Shown here one piece after another: positions 17,331 through 26,207 of a stretch of 35,728 nt of DNA. This DNA is from an uncultured Caryophanales bacterium (GTDB lineage Bacteria > Bacillota_I > Bacilli_A > RFN20 > CAG-826). Under the pieces are notes generated by a model. It saw only the letters and a list, made by a program, of their open reading frames with translations. It had not been told where the DNA came from and did not search any database. The DNA lies in assembly GCA_946612115.1 (NCBI GenBank), contig CAMOEI010000010.1, forward strand, positions 1 through 35,728, in the 5' to 3' direction. The translations under genes and the position numbers were made by a program. Numbering within the stretch: the first letter of the stretch is position 1; every line of letters starts with the position of its first letter.

Positions 17331-19406
17331 TTAGCGGGCACTCATTCCGCTTTTCTTAATGATTTCATCTTGGACGTATCTTGGGCATTCTCCGTAGTGG
17401 TCGAATTGCATGACGTAGTTACCACGTCCTTGGGTCATACTACGTAAATCTGTGACGTAACCAAACATTTCTGAGAGTGGTACTTCCGCTTCAATGATTT
17501 TGGCGTTGCTTCTTTGAGATTCACCAGTGACGAGTCCACGTCTTCTAGCGATATCACCAAGAACATCACCATAATATTGTTCTGGGACAGTAACTTCAAT
17601 CTTCATGATTGGTTCTAAGATGACTGGATTACATTTCTTAGCAGCTTCTTTAAGAGCCATACTAGCAGCGATCTTATAAGCAGCTTCACTAGAGTCGACA
17701 TCATGGTAAGAACCATCGAATAATGTCGCTTTAATATCCATGACTTGGAATCCAGCAATCATACCTCTACCTAAGGCATCGACTAAACCGTCTTGGGTAG
17801 GTTTGATATATTCTCTTGGGACAGAACCACCGACAATCGCATCGACGAATTCAAATCCTTTTCCTGGGTTTGGTTCAAATTTGATCCAAACGTGACCGTA
17901 TTGTCCACGACCACCAGATTGTTTGATGTATTTACCTTCACAATCCGCAGAGGATTTAATCGTTTCACGATATTCGACTTGAGGAGCACCAACGTTAACA
18001 GAAACGTTAAATTCTCTTCTCATACGATCGACGATAATGTCTAAGTGTAATTCACCGACACCAGCAATAATGGTTTGACCTGTTTCAGCATTAGTTCTAA
18101 CTCTGAAAGTTGGATCTTCTTCCGCTAATTTTTGTAAAGCGATAGACATCTTTTCTTGGTCAGCTTTAGTCTTTGGTTCAACAGCTTCTTCAATAACTGG
18201 ATCTGGGAATTCCATCTTTTCAAGAATGACTTCGTGTTTTTCATCACAGAGTGTATCACCTGTGGTGGTGTTCTTAAGTCCGACAACTGCGCCGATATCT
18301 CCAGCGTGGAGTTCTTCAACTTCTTGTCTATGATTAGAGTGCATTAAGACAACACGAGCGATTCTTTCTTTAACTCCTTTTGTGGAGTTTAAGACGTAAG
18401 AGCCTGATTTTAATGTACCGCTATAAACACGGACATAGGCTAATCTACCAATGAATGGGTCAGTAGCGATTTTAAACGCTAAAGCTCCTAATGGTTCGTT
18501 ATCGTCTGGTTTACAAACGATTTCATTTCCTTGATCATCAACACCTTTTGCGGGAGGAATATCAAGTGGGGATGGTAAGTATTCAACAACACCGTCTAAG
18601 AGTAATTGAATATTTTTGTTTTTATAAGCACTACCGCAGAAGACTGGGTGGAATTCACCAGTTAAGACAGCCTTACGGATAATGGCTTTAATTTCATCAA
18701 CACTTGGTTCTTCACCTTCTAAGACTTTCATCATGAAGTCATCATCGAAGGCGGCAAGAGCTTCAACGAGTTCCGCTCTTTTTAATTCCATTTGATCAAC
18801 CATGTCTTCTGGAACTGGAATTTCTTTTGGTTCTTGGCTTCCCGCTTCATAGACATAAGCTTTTCTTTCAATAATATCAACCGCACCTCTAAGGGAGCTT
18901 TCAATACCGATTGGAAGTTGAACGGCTTTGGCGTTAGCGCCTAAACGTTCCTTTAAGGAACGGACACACATTTCGAAGTCCGCACCGATGGCGTCAAGTT
19001 TGTTAACGAAGACAATTCTTGGAACACCATATTTTGAACCTTGTCTCCAAACTGTTTCAGTTTGTGGTTCAACACCATTTTTACCATCGAGGACGGTAAC
19101 CGCACCATCTAAGACACGGAGAGATCTTTCAACTTCAACAGTGAAGTCGACGTGACCGGGAGTGTCGATGATATTAATTCTATTACCTTTCCAGAATGCT
19201 GTAGTTGCAGCTGAGGTGATGGTAATACCTCTTTCTTGTTCTTGTTCCATCCAGTCCATGGTGGCGCCACCTTCGTGGACTTCACCAATCTTGTGGATTT
19301 TACCTGTGAAGAAGAGGATACGTTCGGTTGTTGTGGTCTTACCGGCATCGATGTGAGCCATGATACCGATATTACGTGTATGAGCTAAATCAAATTCACG
19401 TGCCAT
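17331..19406 (-). CDS. fusA: Translation elongation factor G
   Basis: This 691-residue translocase GTPase is of standard length. G1 is AHIDAGKTT, switch II is DTPGHVDF and the G4 motif is NKLDA. The switch I region ends in [11 protein letters not shown]. Domains II-V continue without a break (for example [12 protein letters not shown] in domain III and GRGQYGHVW in domain IV). GGAGG lies about 10 bases before the ATG. It is the third gene of the str operon, 17 bases after rpsG. No paralogue-type deviations of the TetM or EF-G2 kind are visible, so this is the housekeeping copy. Confidence 0.98.
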   Translation of the reverse strand: MAREFDLAHTRNIGIMAHIDAGKTTTTERILFFTGKIHKIGEVHEGGATMDWMEQEQERGITITSAATTAFWKGNRINIIDTPGHVDFTVEVERSLRVLDGAVTVLDGKNGVEPQTETVWRQGSKYGVPRIVFVNKLDAIGADFEMCVRSLKERLGANAKAVQLPIGIESSLRGAVDIIERKAYVYEAGSQEPKEIPVPEDMVDQMELKRAELVEALAAFDDDFMMKVLEGEEPSVDEIKAIIRKAVLTGEFHPVFCGSAYKNKNIQLLLDGVVEYLPSPLDIPPAKGVDDQGNEIVCKPDDNEPLGALAFKIATDPFIGRLAYVRVYSGTLKSGSYVLNSTKGVKERIARVVLMHSNHRQEVEELHAGDIGAVVGLKNTTTGDTLCDEKHEVILEKMEFPDPVIEEAVEPKTKADQEKMSIALQKLAEEDPTFRVRTNAETGQTIIAGVGELHLDIIVDRMRREFNVSVNVGAPQVEYRETIKSSADCEGKYIKQSGGRGQYGHVWIKFEPNPGKGFEFVDAIVGGSVPREYIKPTQDGLVDALGRGMIAGFQVMDIKATLFDGSYHDVDSSEAAYKIAASMALKEAAKKCNPVILEPIMKIEVTVPEQYYGDVLGDIARRRGLVTGESQRSNAKIIEAEVPLSEMFGYVTDLRSMTQGRGNYVMQFDHYGECPRYVQDEIIKKSGMSAR

Positions 19407-19423
19407 ACGTTAATATCCTCCTA

Positions 19424-19894
19424 TTACCAGCGGTAATGTGCGTAAGCTTTATTAGCCTCTGCCATCTTGTGAGTATCTTCTCTTTTCTTCACGGAAGCAC
19501 CAGTGCCGTTAGCGGCATCGATGATTTCATTAGCGAGTCTTTCTTCCATGCTCTTTTCGTTTCTAAGTCTAGAATAGTTAACTAACCATCTTAAGCCTAA
19601 TGTGACTTTTCTCTCTGGAGAAACTTCAGTTGGGACTTGGTAGTTAGCCGCACCGATTCTACGAACTTTTAATTCGACTTCTGGCATGATGTTATTGATC
19701 GCAGTTGCGAAGACATCCATTGCTGGTTTACCTGTTTTGGCTTCGATTTTGTTGAAGGCGGTATAGAGAATCTTTTGAGCGGTTCCCTTTTTGCCATCAA
19801 GCATAATTTTGTTAATTAAACGTGTTACTAATTTTGAATTATAAATTGGATCTGGTAACACATCACGTTTTGCAACGCTTCCTTTACGTGGCAT
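19424..19894 (-). CDS. rpsG: Ribosomal protein S7
   Basis: The 156-residue product nucleates assembly of the 30S head by binding the 3' major domain of 16S rRNA. It starts [16 protein letters not shown] and shows the conserved [12 protein letters not shown] and [14 protein letters not shown] segments. The length equals the bacterial norm. In other bacteria S7 is also the translational repressor of the str operon; whether that holds here cannot be seen. The gene follows rpsL by 19 bases, with GGAGG upstream. Confidence 0.97.
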   Translation of the reverse strand: MPRKGSVAKRDVLPDPIYNSKLVTRLINKIMLDGKKGTAQKILYTAFNKIEAKTGKPAMDVFATAINNIMPEVELKVRRIGAANYQVPTEVSPERKVTLGLRWLVNYSRLRNEKSMEERLANEIIDAANGTGASVKKREDTHKMAEANKAYAHYRW

Positions 19895-19913
19895 TATTCT
19901 ATCCTCCTTCTAA

Positions 19914-20333
19914 TTATTTCGCCGCTTTTGGTTTCTTAGAACCATATAAGCTACGACCTTGACGTCTAGCTTCAATTCCGGCGCAGTCAAGTGTTCCTCT
20001 AACGATGTGGTAACGAACACCTGGTAAGTCCTTAACACGGCCGCCTCTAATCATGACGGTTGAGTGTTCTTGTAAGTTATGGCCTTCTCCACCGATATAA
20101 GCTGTAACTTCATAACCATTGCTTAATCTAACACGAGCGTATTTTCTTAAAGCTGAGTTTGGTTTTTTAGGGGTCATGGTACCAACACGGGTACAGACAC
20201 CTCTTTTTTGGCTAGCTGGTTGAGAGGTTTCTTTTTTCTTTAAAGAGTTCCATCTTTTTCCAAGAGCTGGCGCCTTTGATTTTACAGTGGCGGTTCTTCT
20301 GCCTTCACGGACTAATTGATTAATTGTTGGCAT
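19914..20333 (-). CDS. rpsL: Ribosomal protein S12
   Basis: The 139-residue product is part of the decoding centre. The start [12 protein letters not shown] and the loops [13 protein letters not shown] and [12 protein letters not shown] are intact. Both lysines commonly altered in streptomycin resistance are wild type, and the Asp in KDLPG that RimO modifies in many bacteria is present. AAGGAG precedes the ATG. It is the first gene of the str operon, behind a promoter and a leader of about 120 bases. Confidence 0.97.
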   Translation of the reverse strand: MPTINQLVREGRRTATVKSKAPALGKRWNSLKKKETSQPASQKRGVCTRVGTMTPKKPNSALRKYARVRLSNGYEVTAYIGGEGHNLQEHSTVMIRGGRVKDLPGVRYHIVRGTLDCAGIEARRQGRSLYGSKKPKAAK

Positions 20334-20339
20334 ATATTG

Positions 20340-20453
20340 CTCCTTTCAATTATTTCCTGTTATTTATGGTAATTACTGTCCACGCTACCGGGTGTGTCCA
20401 ACTTTTCTCATAAAAATGGACCTTAACGGTCTTGTGGCGGTTTGAATTACGCG
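20340..20453 (-). promoter_or_regulatory. rpsL operon leader with a possible 8-codon leader ORF
   Basis: The predicted 5' UTR of the str operon runs from about 20453 to the rpsL start. It contains a small GACC/GGTC hairpin followed by CATTTTTATG, and two copies of TGGACA (20378-20383 and 20396-20401 on the minus strand). An ATG at 20409-20411 opens an 8-codon frame that ends at 20385 and has AAGG about 9 bases upstream. I cannot match the region to a named leader family. Autogenous control by S7 or another r-protein is possible but not shown. Confidence 0.4.
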
Positions 20454-20460
20454 CTCATAT

Positions 20461-20488
20461 ATTATATATAAAAGAAAAATAGGCGCAA
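20461..20488 (-). promoter_or_regulatory. rpsL (str) operon promoter
   Basis: On the minus strand TTGCGC (20483-20488) and a perfect TATAAT (20461-20466) are 16 bases apart. The -35 hexamer lies inside the end of the terminator hairpin of the upstream HTH gene, so stop and start signals overlap. The predicted transcript starts near 20453. Confidence 0.7.
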
Positions 20489-20520
20489 TAACTTTTTTAA
20501 AAAATATTATTTTGCCTATT
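20478..20520 (-). terminator. Terminator of the HTH gene
   Basis: The outer stem AATAGGC / GCCTATT encloses an AT-rich region with its own partial pairing (AATAATA / TTATT and TTTTTT / AAAAAA). On the minus strand it is followed by TTTTCTTTTAT. It begins 12 bases past the stop codon of the HTH gene. Confidence 0.7.
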
Positions 20521-20531
20521 ATTAAGCGACT

Positions 20532-21455
20532 TTAGTAAAGAATTTTTTTGTTAATTTTGCTTTTTGCTTTATCACTGATCGACTTTGTTATTTGATTTGA
20601 GTGTCGATGAATTTTTTTATCGCTGATGATAATGACATCTTTGTATTCACCAAAGTCCTTATTGGATTCAGGGTTCAATTGATAAAACACTAATACTTTG
20701 TCTTTTTTGTTATCAATCTCCACTTCTTTTGTTTCTTTGGTGACAACTAATAGATCTTTTATATCGATATCTTTGAAATAATAAGCAACAATAAATTCTG
20801 CAAGAACCTTGTCTAAATCAGATACCTCTTCCTTTCGATCGTCTTTAAACTCAATTTTTTCAACAAAGAAAGAAAATGGAACATCTAGGGCTTTCGCTAA
20901 TTTATAAATATTTGAAAAACTTGCTTTATATAAAAATATATCCTTTCTAGAATATCGATCAATCGAATCAAATCCAACGCCACTCTTCAAAGATAATTCT
21001 TTCATCGTCATCATTCTTCTTTTCAAAATTCTCTTTAACAAAGTGCTTTCTAGATTTACTTTTTCATATTCACAATATAAGTGGCTCCAGCCCACTATGT
21101 GAAGAGTTGGAAAAAAGTGAAGCATTAAACTTATTGGTAACGTTAAAAATAACGCATAGAAAGATTTACGATATTTTAAAAAGAGATAATAGTACGCTGA
21201 AGCGATCCAGTACGCCTCATCAGATACGACATCTATATCTTCTATATTCACTACTCTTTCAATTGTGTCCTCAATTATTTGTTTTTTATTGTAACGATCA
21301 AAAAAACTATCATCATCGTTTTCTAAAGCGTGAATAAATCTAGAACTAGCGAGCTTTTCTTCTAACACTAAAAGATGAATTCCTTTTGATAATTCAAAAT
21401 GAAGAATATTTGAGAATATTTCAATAAGATAAGTTTCGTAATTTTGTCTATACAT
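20532..21455 (-). CDS. Unrecognised protein with an XRE-like HTH segment
   Basis: This 307-residue protein is one I do not recognise as a whole. The N-terminal 100 residues are helical and acidic, followed by a hydrophobic stretch (KSFYALFLTLPISLMLHFF) that could be buried or membrane-associated. Residues about 140-200 look like an XRE-type helix-turn-helix: MTMKELSLKSGVGFDSIDRY, then FSNIYKLAKALDVPFSFFVE, the classic end of such domains. The C-terminal 90 residues are Lys/Asp-rich and may form a beta-rich domain ending in a basic tail. The start at 21455 has only a weak AGGGA upstream. A regulator is the likeliest role. It sits alone between rpoC and the str operon, with its own terminator, and interrupts the usual rpoC-rpsL linkage. 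Confidence 0.65.
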   Translation of the reverse strand: MYRQNYETYLIEIFSNILHFELSKGIHLLVLEEKLASSRFIHALENDDDSFFDRYNKKQIIEDTIERVVNIEDIDVVSDEAYWIASAYYYLFLKYRKSFYALFLTLPISLMLHFFPTLHIVGWSHLYCEYEKVNLESTLLKRILKRRMMTMKELSLKSGVGFDSIDRYSRKDIFLYKASFSNIYKLAKALDVPFSFFVEKIEFKDDRKEEVSDLDKVLAEFIVAYYFKDIDIKDLLVVTKETKEVEIDNKKDKVLVFYQLNPESNKDFGEYKDVIIISDKKIHRHSNQITKSISDKAKSKINKKILY

Positions 21456-21484
21456 CTATTTTGTCCCTAATCATTAAATATGAA

Positions 21485-21490
21485 ATTATA
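21485..21490 (-). promoter_or_regulatory. Candidate -10 element for the HTH gene
   Basis: A perfect TATAAT on the minus strand lies about 30 bases before the HTH ATG. No good -35 hexamer sits 16-18 bases upstream, so the call is weak. The predicted leader is about 22 bases. Confidence 0.35.
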
Positions 21491-21651
21491 CCTTCAATTT
21501 TGTATAAAGCTTCTTTTTTAATAGCAGATTAACTACCATGTTAAAGAATTATTTTCATACCCTGATTATACATTGAGAATTGGATTATATATAAATTTTT
21601 TCGTATTACACTACGGATTTTTTTAATAGAAAAAACTTTTTCATTATTTAA

Positions 21652-21680
21652 TTGCCCACCTATTAAATATCATTTAATAT
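21652..21680 (+). promoter_or_regulatory. Promoter of the P-loop kinase gene
   Basis: TTGCCC (21652-21657) and TAATAT (21675-21680) are 17 bases apart on the plus strand, followed by a leader of about 38 bases containing AAGGAG before the ATG. The rest of the 270-base gap between the divergent HTH and kinase genes is AT-rich, and I see nothing else in it. Confidence 0.5.
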
Positions 21681-21725
21681 ATCTTTGTTCCTTTTGCAGA
21701 TTGGACACTTAAGGAGAAATACAAC

Positions 21726-22193
21726 ATGAAAACACTAATCATGCTCTCGGCTATTCCAGCTTCAGGTAAATCGACCTGGGCAAGTGAATACCAAAAAACC
21801 CACGACAATACTTATATCGTAAGTAGTGATGATGTGAGGATGGAAGTCACCCATGGTGATTATCAAGACCACTCCAAGCAAAAAGAAGTGTGGGAATTAT
21901 TTGAAAAAAGAATCCATGAATATGGACAAATTGATGACGTCACAGTAATTCTTGATGCGCTTAACGATGTTAACGCAGTCAGATTAAAATATTTATCAAC
22001 CACTCCTGAATTTGATAAAAAGATTCTCGTCTTATTCCCTAGCTCACTAGAGAAAAGTCGATTCTACAACAATCAAAGAGAAGTTGAAGTGAGAGTCCCA
22101 GATTTCATCTTAGAAGGCTTAGTAAATAAATTTGAAGAGCCAAATGAAGAAGTACTCAAATTAGTTGATGAAGTTATAGAAGTAAAATGGTGA
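21726..22193 (+). CDS. Small P-loop kinase (polynucleotide-kinase/zeta-like AAA_33)
   Basis: The 155-residue cytoplasmic NTPase starts with MKTLIMLSAIPASGKSTW. Its Walker A covers residues 9-17, with Ala9 where Gly is usual. VSSDDVRMEV (about 32-41) and VILDALNDVNAVRLKYL (about 74-90) match the substrate-binding and lid-side motifs of small kinases related to the T4 polynucleotide kinase N-terminal domain. The ending VPDFILEGLVNKFEEP is typical of this group. The substrate is unknown; a nucleic-acid 5'-OH or a small metabolite are both possible. AAGGAG lies 9 bases before the ATG. It is the only plus-strand gene between the two large minus-strand blocks, convergent with rpoC and bounded by terminators. 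It ends in TGA, which shows that TGA is a stop codon here. Confidence 0.8.
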   Translation: MKTLIMLSAIPASGKSTWASEYQKTHDNTYIVSSDDVRMEVTHGDYQDHSKQKEVWELFEKRIHEYGQIDDVTVILDALNDVNAVRLKYLSTTPEFDKKILVLFPSSLEKSRFYNNQREVEVRVPDFILEGLVNKFEEPNEEVLKLVDEVIEVKW

Positions 22194-22205
22194 GAATTTC
22201 TCACC
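22189..22205 (+). terminator. Kinase gene terminator overlapping its stop codon
   Basis: Stem GGTGAGA / TCTCACC with a 3-base loop, then TTTTTCTTTTA on the plus strand. The TGA stop of the kinase lies inside the left arm, so the 3' UTR is minimal. Confidence 0.8.
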
Positions 22206-22227
22206 TTTTTCTTTTATCAACATAAAA

Positions 22228-22248
22228 GCCCCTACTTAACATAGGGGC
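22228..22248. terminator. Bidirectional terminator between kinase and rpoC
   Basis: Stem GCCCCTA / TAGGGGC with a 7-base loop. The plus side is followed by GATTTTATT and the minus side by TTTTATG. It lies 22 bases after the rpoC stop codon and serves rpoC mainly, with back-up for the convergent kinase gene. Confidence 0.75.
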
Positions 22249-22270
22249 GATTTTATTAGTTAATCAAAGA

Positions 22271-25200
22271 TTAATATTCTTGACCAGACTTATGAGTGAT
22301 TTTCTCGTGTAAAGCGTTAAGCGCGCGGTCATGATCTTCAATATAGTGATCTTTGACTTCATGCATTGTGGCCTCAACAGAGAAATCCTTCAACAATTCT
22401 TCGCTAGCTTCATCATCTAGTAAGCCACGTCCTGCTGGAATTAAGTGTCCAGTAATGACGTTTTCTTTTAAGCCGTGTAAGTAGTCGGTCTTTCCTTTAA
22501 TAGCAGCGTCGGTAAGAACTCTTGTAGTTTCTTGGAAAGATGCTGCAGAGAGGAAGGAATCGGTCTCTAAAGCGGCTTTAGTGATACCTAAGATAAGTGG
22601 AGAGAAGACTGCAGGACGTTTTCCAGCAATAATCGCTTCATTATTCTTACGAGTGAAGATATTTAAGCTCACTCTTGTACCAGCGATCATATCAGTATCT
22701 CCAGCATCGATAACGAAGACTTTTCTTAACATTTGTCTAACGATAACTTCGATGTGTTTATCAGAAATACCGATGGATTGAGCGCTATAGACTTTTTGAA
22801 CTTCTTTAATAATGTAACGTTCAACTTGAGTGACATCACTAACTTCGAGAAGTTTCTTAGGATCGATAGCACCTTCGGTGATCTTACCGCCGTTAGTGAC
22901 TGTATCACCTTTCTTAACACGGAGTTTAGCACCGAAAGAAGTTGTATAAGTCTTTTCTTCTAAATCGTTAGTGACAGTGACGAGATAGCAACCGTTCTTT
23001 TCTTCAATCTTGGTAATCTTACCTGGGATTTCAGAGATGAGAGCTTCTCCTTTAGGGTTACGAGCTTCAAATAATTCTTGAACACGAGGTAAACCTTGAG
23101 TGATATCGCTACCAGCAACTCCGCCAGTATGGAAGGTTCTCATTGTTAACTGAGTACCTGGCTCACCAATAGATTGAGCGGCCATAATACCAACAGCTTC
23201 ACCAACTTCAACCTCTCTACCTGTAGCGAGGTTACGTCCGTAACAGTGAACACAAACGCCATCTTTAGTTTCACAACCAAATAAGCTTCTGATAGTCACT
23301 TCTTCTATTCCAGCATCAACGATTGCTTTCGCGCTTTCTTCGTCAATCATGGTGTTACCTTTAACTAAGACTTCACCAGTTTTTGGATTAACGACATCAT
23401 TTAAAGCATATCGACCAACTAAACGGTCATATAACTTAACGATAACAGCGTTTCTAGCGGTGTCTCTAATTTCTTTAACGGAATAGCCGTGGTCAGTGCC
23501 ACAATCGATTTCTCTAACGATAACGTCTTGAGAAACGTCAACTAATCTTCTAGTTAAGTAACCAGAGTCAGCAGTCTTAAGAGCGGTATCCGCTCCACCT
23601 TTACGAGCACCATGGGTGGCGATAAAGAATTCACTAACGGTCATACCTTCACGGAAACATCTCTTAACTGGGAGTTCGATGGTGCCACCAGAGGTGTTAC
23701 CCATAAGACCTCTCATACCAGCTAATTGGGTAATGTTAGAAATGTTACCACGAGCACCACTATCACTCATCATGAAGATAGGGTTTCTCTTATCTTTTTT
23801 AACTTGTTCAGTTAATTTGGTACGAACTTCAGCAAGGACACCATTCCAAACATCAACGACGGAATTGTGTCTTTCTTCTTCGGTATACATGCCCATATCG
23901 TACATCTCTTCGATTTCAGCGACTTTCTTGTCACCTCTTTCTAAGATGTCTTCTTTTCCTTCAACGATATGAATATCGTCGATAGAAATGGTAAATCCTG
24001 CAACAGTCGCGTATTGGAATCCTTGATCTTTCATCTTATCAAGAACAGAAGAGGTCTTTGGATTACCTTTACGATCATAACGTTGGAAGATTTCATTAAT
24101 GATTTTTCCTAAATCACCTTTCTTAACAGGTGAACGAAGTGGCATCTTCGCAATGATCGATTTCACATCGCTTCCCATTGGAACAAAGTATTCAGGGATA
24201 TCGTGATCCATATTCGCGGAATTAACTTCATTTAAATATGGGAAATCACTTGGGAAAATTTGGTTGAAGATAATCTTACCAACAGAAGTGATTAAGTAGC
24301 TCTTATTCATTTCTTCAGTGAAGGTTTTCTTCATTAAAGCTTTACCAACAATGGCAATTCTATTATGTAAGTGGACTTGGTGAGTTTGATAAGCGAGTAA
24401 GACATCATCAACGCTTCTAAAGACTTTTCCTTCACTAGCAGCGTATAATTCAAATCTTTCAGCTTCTTCTAAATCACCTTTTTCTTCGAATTTCTTGGCT
24501 CTTGCTAAGAATTCTTCTTTAGTGGATTCAAGAGTTAAGTAATAGTTACCTAAGACCATGTCTTGAGATGGGGTAACGATTGGTTTTCCATCTTTTGGTC
24601 CAAGGATGTTATTACTTGCGAGCATTAAGTGTAACGCTTCTTCTTGAGCAGCCTTACTTAATGGAACGTGAACCGCCATTTGGTCACCATCGAAGTCAGC
24701 GTTAAATCCTGTACAAACAAGTGGGTGTAAACGAATGGCTCTACCATCGACTAAGCGAGGTTGGAAAGCTTGAATACCAAGTCTATGTAAGGTTGGAGCA
24801 CGGTTTAAGAGAACTGGGTGTTTACCGATGATTTCTTCAACGATATCTAAAACCGCTGGATCATATCGATCGATAATCTTGTCAGCTTGCTTATGCGCGT
24901 TCGCAATACCTTTCTTTAATAATTCACAGGCGATAAATGGTCTTAATAGTTGAACCGCCATTTCACGTGGAAGACCACATTCATACATTTTTAAGAATGG
25001 ACCAACCGCGATAACGGAACGACCAGAGTAGTCGACACGTTTACCTAAGAGGTTTTGTCTAAATCTACCTTGTTTACCTTTTAAGCCAGAGGATAAGGAT
25101 TTAAGCGCTCTTCCTCCAGGACCTGTGACTGGTTTATTTCTTCTGCCGTTATCAATGAGCGCGTCAACTGCTTCTTGAAGCATACGTTTTTCGTTCATTA

Positions 25201-26188
25201 ATAAGACTTGAGGAGAGTTCATGTCAATTAACTTCTTTAAACGGTTATTACGAGAAATAACTCTACGATATAAATCGTTTAAATCAGAGGTGGCAAATCT
25301 TCCTCCATCAAGTTGAAGCATTGGTCTTAAATCAGGTGGGATGACTGGAATGACATCAAGGACCATCCATTCAGGCTTGTTATCGCTATGACGGAAGGCT
25401 TCGATGACTTCGAGCCTTTTAGTTAATTTTGCTCTATTTAAGGAAGTTGTTCCCTTCATCTTGCGGTTAATTTCTTCGCTTTCTGCATCTAAATCGATTT
25501 CAGAAAGTAAACGTTTAATCGCACTCGCACCTTCAGAGAATTCACAACCTGTGAACTTTCTAGCGAAGAGATAGACAGTTTGGAAGTCAAAGACTTCGTT
25601 ATTGTTTTCTAATCTAGCGATGAGCTCTTCACTTCTTAAATAATCATCGCTTCCTGGAGTTAATCCCCATTCTTCTCCATGAGATTGAATTTCTTTAATA
25701 ACAGGAATGAAGATTTCTCTACCATTCTTTTCGTTAACGAATTCTCTATAGGAGAGGATTTGAGATTTACCTGGGTTTAAGCAGATATGAGCAGCGTAAT
25801 AGGCCACTTCTTCTAAGTGTTTTGGAGAAACATCGAGAAGTAAACCAATACGAGACGGGATACCTTTAAGGTACCAGATGTGGGTGCAAGGAGAAGCGAG
25901 TTCGATATGACCCATTCTTTCTCTTCTTACTTCTTTAGAAATAACTTCAACACCACATTTTTCACAAACGACACCGGCGTATCTAATTTTCTTATATTTA
26001 CCACAGTGACATTCGTAGTCTTTGGCAGGACCAAAGATCTTTTCGCAGTATAAACCTTGCATTTCAGGTTTTTGGCTACGATAGTTGATGGTTTCTGGTT
26101 TTAAAACTTCACCATGAGACCAGCTTCTAATAGTGTCAGGAGAAGCTAATCCAACTTTGATAGCAGATAATTTTTTTACGTCAAACAT
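22271..26188 (-). CDS. rpoC: RNA polymerase subunit beta'
   Basis: The 1305-residue product forms, with beta, the catalytic cleft of RNA polymerase. I place the start at the ATG at 26188 ([13 protein letters not shown]), with AAGGAG 9 bases upstream; an in-frame ATG 30 bases earlier would place that site inside the gene. The N-terminal zinc ribbon has Cys60, Cys62, Cys75 and Cys78. The catalytic loop NADFDGD is at residues 496-502. The trigger-loop region and the C-terminal clamp motifs follow. The protein is longer than the roughly 1200-residue Bacillus form; some of the extra residues lie near 140-215. Mycoplasma RpoC proteins are also about 1290 residues. It follows rpoB by 19 bases. Confidence 0.97.
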   Translation of the reverse strand: MFDVKKLSAIKVGLASPDTIRSWSHGEVLKPETINYRSQKPEMQGLYCEKIFGPAKDYECHCGKYKKIRYAGVVCEKCGVEVISKEVRRERMGHIELASPCTHIWYLKGIPSRIGLLLDVSPKHLEEVAYYAAHICLNPGKSQILSYREFVNEKNGREIFIPVIKEIQSHGEEWGLTPGSDDYLRSEELIARLENNNEVFDFQTVYLFARKFTGCEFSEGASAIKRLLSEIDLDAESEEINRKMKGTTSLNRAKLTKRLEVIEAFRHSDNKPEWMVLDVIPVIPPDLRPMLQLDGGRFATSDLNDLYRRVISRNNRLKKLIDMNSPQVLLMNEKRMLQEAVDALIDNGRRNKPVTGPGGRALKSLSSGLKGKQGRFRQNLLGKRVDYSGRSVIAVGPFLKMYECGLPREMAVQLLRPFIACELLKKGIANAHKQADKIIDRYDPAVLDIVEEIIGKHPVLLNRAPTLHRLGIQAFQPRLVDGRAIRLHPLVCTGFNADFDGDQMAVHVPLSKAAQEEALHLMLASNNILGPKDGKPIVTPSQDMVLGNYYLTLESTKEEFLARAKKFEEKGDLEEAERFELYAASEGKVFRSVDDVLLAYQTHQVHLHNRIAIVGKALMKKTFTEEMNKSYLITSVGKIIFNQIFPSDFPYLNEVNSANMDHDIPEYFVPMGSDVKSIIAKMPLRSPVKKGDLGKIINEIFQRYDRKGNPKTSSVLDKMKDQGFQYATVAGFTISIDDIHIVEGKEDILERGDKKVAEIEEMYDMGMYTEEERHNSVVDVWNGVLAEVRTKLTEQVKKDKRNPIFMMSDSGARGNISNITQLAGMRGLMGNTSGGTIELPVKRCFREGMTVSEFFIATHGARKGGADTALKTADSGYLTRRLVDVSQDVIVREIDCGTDHGYSVKEIRDTARNAVIVKLYDRLVGRYALNDVVNPKTGEVLVKGNTMIDEESAKAIVDAGIEEVTIRSLFGCETKDGVCVHCYGRNLATGREVEVGEAVGIMAAQSIGEPGTQLTMRTFHTGGVAGSDITQGLPRVQELFEARNPKGEALISEIPGKITKIEEKNGCYLVTVTNDLEEKTYTTSFGAKLRVKKGDTVTNGGKITEGAIDPKKLLEVSDVTQVERYIIKEVQKVYSAQSIGISDKHIEVIVRQMLRKVFVIDAGDTDMIAGTRVSLNIFTRKNNEAIIAGKRPAVFSPLILGITKAALETDSFLSAASFQETTRVLTDAAIKGKTDYLHGLKENVITGHLIPAGRGLLDDEASEELLKDFSVEATMHEVKDHYIEDHDRALNALHEKITHKSGQEY

Positions 26189-26207
26189 TGTTTTTTTCTC
26201 CTTTCTA

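Noticed and set aside
21726-22193. Use of TGA as tryptophan, as in mycoplasmas
   Set aside because: All large genes are open under the standard code with TGG for Trp, and the kinase gene ends at TGA followed at once by its terminator.
22581-23972. Open frames on the plus strand opposite rpoC, and similar ones opposite rpoB, fusA and tuf
   Set aside because: They lack ribosome-binding sites and recognisable domains, and lie opposite strongly conserved genes; they reflect codon bias of the real frame.
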